A DNA stretch of 34,644 nucleotides from assembly GCF_001655685.1 (NCBI RefSeq), contig NZ_LYVF01000172.1, forward strand, positions 1-34,644, written 5' to 3'. Below are positions 30,678 through 34,644 of the stretch, piece after piece. The stretch's first letter is position 1, and each line of letters starts with the position of its first letter. Source of the DNA: Desulfotomaculum copahuensis. Its GTDB lineage: Bacteria; Bacillota; Desulfotomaculia; Desulfotomaculales; Desulfovirgulaceae. The translations under genes were made by a program, and so were the position numbers. The notes below the pieces were generated by a model. It ran no database searches. It was given only the letters and a program-made list of their open reading frames with translations, and was not told the DNA's origin.

Positions 30678-32493
30678 TTTCGCCCCCTTTGACCACAGGT
30701 ATATAAAGCAGACAGGTGGTTCCACTGCCCACCCGGCTTTTGATTTCAATCTCCCCGCCGTGGGCGCGCATGATCTCATAGGCGATGGCCAGACCCAAAC
30801 CGACTCCCTTCGGTTTGGTGGTAAAGAAAGGATCGAACAGGTGAGGCATGATTTCCTCCGGAATCCCCCGGCCTTGATCTTTTACGCTGACCAGCAGCAT
30901 GTTGCGCGCCCCGTCATATGTGCTGCTTACTGTGATTACCCCCCCGCCGGGCATGGCCTGAGCGGCGTTATAGATAATATTATACAACACTTGCTCGATT
31001 TGGGACGGGTCCATCCAGGCCGGCGGCAGGCCGCCGGCCAAATCTTTTTCAATGGTCACGCCGGAGTCGAGCGCATCGTTGAAAAACTGGCAAGCCCGGT
31101 TAATCAGGGCGTTGATGTCATGGGACCCGAATACAGCCTGGGCCGGCCGGGCAAAATGCAGCAGCCGGTCCACAATGGTGTTCAGCCTGGTCACTTCCCG
31201 GTGGATGATGGCCAGGGAGCGGGGCGACGGGGCATGGTTCTTCTGCCAGAATTGGGTGTACCCGCTGATCGAGGTGAGCGGGTTGCGGATTTCGTGGGCC
31301 ACTCCGGCCACCAGCTTGCCCAGGGCGGCCAGTCGTTCCTGGCGGCGCACCTGCTCCTCCAGCTGTAGTTGCCCGGTAATGTCCCGGCAGGTGAGCACTG
31401 CTCCGACCACCTCTTGTTTAACGTTGACCATCAGACTGGTACTGATCAGCAGTTGCAACATTCCCCGCGTGCTCACCGTGTGTTCCACCTGCAGGTCCTT
31501 GACCAGGGCGTGTTCATGCAGGGCCATCAGCAGGTAGCAGCTGAAGGGGGAATCCGGCGGAAAAACTTCGGTTAGCGCACGTCCCGGGCAGTTTCCTTCC
31601 AGTTCCAAAATGCGCATGGCGGCGGCATTGATGCCGATGATGGCGCCGTCCAGGCCGGCGGCTACCACGCCGTCGTCAATGCTGGCCAGAATAATTTCAT
31701 TGTAGTTTTGCACACTGACCAGCTTGGCGGCCAGCTTGTTGATGGCAGTGGTGATCTCACCCATTTCACCGCCGGCCGGCGGCAATGTCCGGGTGAGATC
31801 CCCTTCCAGCAGTTGGACGCCTGTTTTAACCTGATTCACGGCGCTGACCAGGTTGCGGATCAGGGCGAAGGCCCCCCCCAATCCCACCAGCACGCCCACC
31901 AGGATGACCAGGTAGGCGTCCCGCTGCACCTGGTCCATGCGCCGGTAAAGGTCGGTCAGGTTTTCCGTCGCCCATACCGCGCCGATGACCTGGCCGTGGC
32001 GCACCAGAGGCTGATACATCTCCAATTGTCCGCCTTCGGAAGGCCCCAGTATTTGCAGTACCGGCCCGCTGGAACGGACGGCCTCGTCAAAGGCGTGCTT
32101 GCGCCGTTTGGAGAAGTTTTCCCCGTAACTGTTTTCATCACCGTCCAGAATGACGTCCAGATCCTGGTCGTAAAAGCCCAGATCCGTTTCCGGGTAATTT
32201 TGCTTTGCCCGGTCGATGACCGGCTTCAGTTCCCGGTTCAGCGCCCTGACCTTGTCCCGGCGGGGGGCGGCGCCGGCGCCGGCTTTTTGCAGCAAATCGT
32301 CAAAAGAGCCGCTAAGTCCCGTGTCCAGCATATTCATGGCCTTGACCAGCCTTTTTTTATGGGTTTCCACCATGCCCAGCTCGGTGTTGTGAATCACCCG
32401 CAGCATATATGCCGTCAGGGCGATGGGTAAAATAAGCAGAACGGCAATTAGCACCAGAATCTGGTTTTTAAGTCCTTTTTCATGAAAGGGCAC
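30652..32493 (-). CDS. Membrane sensor histidine kinase, copy 3
   Basis: 613 residues. GTG start at 32493 with GGAGGTG seven bases upstream. Helix 1 is LVLIAVLLILPIALTAYML; the extracytoplasmic sensor holds NYPETDLGFYDQDLDVILDG, aligned with the same block in kinases 1 and 2. Helix 2 is AYLVILVGVLVGLGGAFALI. Then a linker, PAS (IDDGVVAAGLDGAIIGIN), HisKA with His near 400 (VAHEIRNPLTSISGY) and HATPase_c (YNAAQAMPGGG, DQGRGIPEE, GVGLGLAIAYEI). Here the G1 box reads DQGRGIP instead of DTGCGIP. Cognate partner of RR3 by overlap. Confidence 0.93.
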   Translation of the reverse strand: MPFHEKGLKNQILVLIAVLLILPIALTAYMLRVIHNTELGMVETHKKRLVKAMNMLDTGLSGSFDDLLQKAGAGAAPRRDKVRALNRELKPVIDRAKQNYPETDLGFYDQDLDVILDGDENSYGENFSKRRKHAFDEAVRSSGPVLQILGPSEGGQLEMYQPLVRHGQVIGAVWATENLTDLYRRMDQVQRDAYLVILVGVLVGLGGAFALIRNLVSAVNQVKTGVQLLEGDLTRTLPPAGGEMGEITTAINKLAAKLVSVQNYNEIILASIDDGVVAAGLDGAIIGINAAAMRILELEGNCPGRALTEVFPPDSPFSCYLLMALHEHALVKDLQVEHTVSTRGMLQLLISTSLMVNVKQEVVGAVLTCRDITGQLQLEEQVRRQERLAALGKLVAGVAHEIRNPLTSISGYTQFWQKNHAPSPRSLAIIHREVTRLNTIVDRLLHFARPAQAVFGSHDINALINRACQFFNDALDSGVTIEKDLAGGLPPAWMDPSQIEQVLYNIIYNAAQAMPGGGVITVSSTYDGARNMLLVSVKDQGRGIPEEIMPHLFDPFFTTKPKGVGLGLAIAYEIMRAHGGEIEIKSRVGSGTTCLLYIPVVKGGENDAHDSGN

Positions 32494-32555
32494 GGTTTCA
32501 CCTCCGCTCTATACCGCTTTGTCCCGGAATGCGTCAAAAAATGTTTATTACATTA

Positions 32556-32584
32556 AGCATACTAGTTTATCGAACATATATCAA
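32556..32584 (-). promoter_or_regulatory. Sigma-A promoter candidate of kinase 3 operon
   Basis: Minus strand TTGATA (32579-32584), 17 bases, TATGCT (32556-32561), with TAG just before the -10 as in the kinase 1 and 2 promoters. A second possibility nearer the gene is TTGACG, 18 bases, TATAGA. Confidence 0.5.
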
Positions 32585-32707
32585 CCGCGAAATGATGAAA
32601 CCTCCGGCCCCCTCGTGAATAGCGGGCCGGCGTGGTCATACGGATACTGTCAACATTCCGGGATGTACCGTGCGGCAAGCGGGCAGGCGTACTAATCTAA
32701 AATAGAA

Positions 32708-32737
32708 GCCCGGTCAGGTCATGACCATTGGCCGGGC
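32708..32737. repeat. Isolated hairpin in a gene-poor stretch
   Basis: GCCCGG and CCGGGC enclose an 18-base interior (TCAGGTCATGACC inside). There is no T tract. The rest of 32590-33019 shows no gene I can support. Confidence 0.3.
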
Positions 32738-33019
32738 AACTGTTATCACCTGGGAAATCTGATGATCCGCGACTGTCCTGTTGGTTGACTTCATCAAGGA
32801 ACCCGGCATTTAAAGTGCTTTTCCACCCGTTGTCTGGTGGCTGAAGGGATCGCCTTTTGGGCCGGTATTGCCGCCGTAAGACCTTTATGGTAAAAAATGT
32901 CCCGCTTTTTTGCCCAATAGATTGATTAGTTGTTATTCTATATGAGATGCTTTCAAGGTTAAGTTAATGTTAGGATCTGGGTATTTGGCAAAGATCTCAT
33001 TTGAACCAAGACCAGCCAC

Positions 33020-33550
33020 ATGTACGAGGGCCTCCCGATAATACGCAGCCTGACCATGCCGGCGAGGACAAACACACGAGAGGATTGGGAACCGCGCTTC
33101 GACTTCACGTTCGTAAAGGAGTTGCCCACCAGGTACGTAATCTACCGGGCGGTAAAAGACGGCAGCGTACAGACGCCCGGGTTGGGCGTGGCCAGCAGGC
33201 TTGACGAAAGCGGCCTGGGCGGCAGCATCATGAAGGCTCTGTGCACGCGGGGGAAGAAAACCGCACCCCTACAGCCGGAACCGGATAAGGTGGACACAGT
33301 GGACCCCGCGCCGGCCGAACAGCCGGCGGACAAAGAAACCGGCCGGACAAAAGAACCGGTCGGCGCCGAAGAAGAACGGGCAGACGACACCGTAATGCAA
33401 CGGACAAAACCAACATCATCAAAATCCGAAGAGACAGAGAAGGAATTCAAACAGATCGAGATGGAATTTAAGGCGCCCGGGGAAGATGAGGGTAACCAAC
33501 CAGGCGTCGGAGACGATAATTTCTTTAACGGGATGAGTTTCCCGGGATAG
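33020..33550 (+). CDS. Acidic hypothetical protein
   Basis: 176 residues with no recognised domain. The first 85 residues look folded (EDWEPRFDFTFVKELPTRYV, then GVASRLDESGLGGSIMKAL). The remainder is charged, Glu/Pro/Lys-rich and probably disordered (EPVGAEEERADDT, ETEKEFKQIEMEFKAPGED). No ribosome binding site is visible at ATG 33020 or at ATG 33056, so the start is unsure and the gene may be a truncated remnant. Third-position GC is high, like native genes, which supports coding. Confidence 0.45.
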   Translation: MYEGLPIIRSLTMPARTNTREDWEPRFDFTFVKELPTRYVIYRAVKDGSVQTPGLGVASRLDESGLGGSIMKALCTRGKKTAPLQPEPDKVDTVDPAPAEQPADKETGRTKEPVGAEEERADDTVMQRTKPTSSKSEETEKEFKQIEMEFKAPGEDEGNQPGVGDDNFFNGMSFPG

Positions 33551-33630
33551 CCCCGGCTTAAATTTTCCAAGCAGGAAAGCATTCATTTTAGCATCGGCAA
33601 AAACCGCTGGCAAACTCCAGGAAAATAAGT

Positions 33631-33636
33631 TATAAT
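33631..33636 (+). promoter_or_regulatory. -10 box for the VapBC-like pair
   Basis: TATAAT, with TGGCAA 17 bases upstream as a weak -35, about 50 bases ahead of the antitoxin start. Confidence 0.4.
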
Positions 33637-33687
33637 TAATACAAGCAGTGATATTTTATCTATTAGAAATATTTTGAGGTGATAAAG

Positions 33688-33906
33688 ATGGCCATTGACC
33701 GTTTAGTAGAGGAAATAAGGAAACTATCACCGGCTGATCGATTGAAATTACGTATTATCCTGGAAACCGAGGATATAAGCAAGGAGGATGTAGAAGTGTC
33801 TAGGCAAACAGCCGGTAAATGGGACGATATAGATGCTGACAAGCTGGTTAAAGATATTTATAACAGCCGCCAATATGATCCCGGTAGAGCAGAGGTTAAT
33901 TGGTAA
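33688..33906 (+). CDS. Antitoxin of a VapBC-like pair
   Basis: 72 residues, small and charged (IDRLVEEIRKLSPADRLKLRI, then VSRQTAGKWDDIDADKLVKDI). The layout, an N-terminal helical part and an acidic, toxin-binding tail, is common in antitoxins that precede PIN toxins. ATG 33688 has GAGGTGAT upstream; GTG 33679 is possible. The stop overlaps the toxin start (TAATG). No DNA-binding fold is certain. Confidence 0.75.
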   Translation: MAIDRLVEEIRKLSPADRLKLRIILETEDISKEDVEVSRQTAGKWDDIDADKLVKDIYNSRQYDPGRAEVNW

Positions 33907-34310
33907 TGGCAAAATATTTATTGGATACAGATTGGGCGATTTACTATCTTCGTGGCAAGGAACCCTTTGTTAAGGCCATTGATGGATACCGAAAAGATGG
34001 TATTGCAATAAGTACAATTTCCATCGCGGAGCTTTATGAAGGGGTTTATAGAAGTCCAAAGCCCGCAGAAAAAGAGATGATTCTTATTGATTTCCTGGAA
34101 GGCTTTAGAATTATTAGTATTACAAGGCCAATAGCACGTCTTTTTGGAATGAGGCGTGCTGAACTTAGGAATGCGGGACTTACCGTTAGTGATCTTGACT
34201 TGCTTATTGCGTGTGTTGCAGATTATCATGAGTTATCCATATTAACGAATAACCAAAAGCACTTTAAAAAAGTGCCTGGCGTTAAAAAACTAATATCACT
34301 TCCAGTGTAG
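33906..34310 (+). CDS. PIN-domain toxin, VapC type
   Basis: 134 residues. A PIN ribonuclease: the first acidic residue is in YLLDTDWAIYYL, the Glu in ISIAELYEGV, and the third acid in DLDLLIACVADYH; LTNNQKHF replaces the usual TxD block. It should cut RNA when free of its antitoxin. AT-rich codons mark it and its partner as likely acquired. It overlaps the antitoxin by a base and ends near a strong terminator. Confidence 0.88.
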   Translation: MAKYLLDTDWAIYYLRGKEPFVKAIDGYRKDGIAISTISIAELYEGVYRSPKPAEKEMILIDFLEGFRIISITRPIARLFGMRRAELRNAGLTVSDLDLLIACVADYHELSILTNNQKHFKKVPGVKKLISLPV

Positions 34311-34334
34311 TACCTGGAAGAAGGAAATTGAAGC

Positions 34335-34363
34335 AAACAGGTAGGTTACTCACCTACCTGTTT
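34335..34363 (+). terminator. Terminator of the VapBC-like operon
   Basis: A perfect 12-base-pair stem AAACAGGTAGGT / ACCTACCTGTTT with a five-base loop and a T-rich tail. Confidence 0.88.
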
Positions 34364-34369
34364 TTCTTG

Positions 34370-34644
34370 TTTTAGAGCCAAATCAGCAGAGGAAAATAAT
34401 GCTATAAAGCTTAAAGCTCTAAGTAAGCGTAAATCTGCATGGAGGAAAAATAATGACATGTTTACTTATGCCACTTGTATCAACCCAATTCATAACTTGG
34501 TTAAAATGAAATAGGCTGAAAACAGAAGATACCAAGGGATAACATTACAATCATTACCGGGTCGCTAGGGTTGTTAAAAAGGCCCTTAAATCACTCTTTA
34601 TAGGACAAGAGGGCAATTTAAACCTGACAGGAGAGGTGATATTG
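34370..34644. other. AT-rich intergenic stretch ending in a ribosome binding site
   Basis: No supported gene. An 18-codon ORF at 34453-34509 has a good GGAGG site but is too short to call. The last bases (CAGGAGAGGTGATATTG) look like the ribosome site and possible TTG start of a gene that lies beyond the window. Confidence 0.4.

Noticed and set aside
1-34644. CRISPR array, tRNA, rRNA or insertion sequence
   Set aside because: I saw no regular spaced repeats, no rRNA blocks, no tRNA-like folds I could support and no transposase.

Overview
The window looks like chromosome from an anaerobic, spore-former-type Clostridia, most likely the Desulfotomaculum/Pelotomaculum group. Pointers are the 3' end of an acetyl-CoA synthase gene of the Wood-Ljungdahl pathway at the left edge, strong AGGAGG-type ribosome binding sites with GTG/TTG starts, an M-box riboswitch of the Firmicutes type, and NtrC-type regulators paired with sigma-54 promoters. 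Most of the window is GC-rich. The AbiE-like pair near 5 kb and the VapBC-like pair near 34 kb are visibly AT-rich and are probably acquired.

Layout. 1-864: acsB C-terminus with an intact A-cluster. 865-1269: non-coding stretch with stem-loops and a terminator. 1270-4653: small membrane protein, polysaccharide deacetylase and a Ycf48-like lipoprotein with 13 repeats. 4683-5584 (minus): AbiEii-like nucleotidyltransferase and its small partner. 5843-7250: SurA-N-like and DUF1287 proteins, each preceded by a short overlapping ORF. 7344-10991 (minus): two MFS exporters and a PadR regulator with a palindrome on its own -10 box. 11323-13905: secreted beta-propeller/phosphoesterase. 14052-17019: promoter, M-box riboswitch, terminator, a soluble MgtE-N/CBS protein and an NRAMP-related transporter, together a magnesium operon.

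17016-32493 (all minus) is the most unusual part. It is a 15.5 kb locus built from repeated parts: three membrane histidine kinases of one family, two NtrC-type response regulators, two TauE/SafE permeases, three copies of an unrecognised two-helix membrane protein (signature FNPxRHxIxEQDP), two CBS-pair proteins, a small membrane protein and a TIGR02186/Alph_Pro_TM-type membrane protein. I find three very good sigma-54 promoters (TGGCAC-N5-TTGC) exactly in front of the transport/membrane operons. The first two have a shared upstream dyad (tandem CTGTACAG-type sites) and the third has a different pair of dyads (GGGCAAnnnTTGCCC-like, 21 bp apart). The kinase/regulator operons instead have sigma-A promoters, and two of these are near copies of each other. 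My reading is a duplicated signal-responsive transport system: kinases sense an extracytoplasmic signal, one regulator drives two promoters and the other drives the third, and the output is TauE/SafE anion export plus the FNPxRH membrane protein. The substrate (sulfite, sulfonate or another anion) cannot be read from the sequence.

32494-34644 is a thinly coded, partly AT-rich end with an acidic hypothetical ORF, a VapBC-like toxin-antitoxin pair and its terminator. The window ends on a ribosome binding site for a gene just outside.
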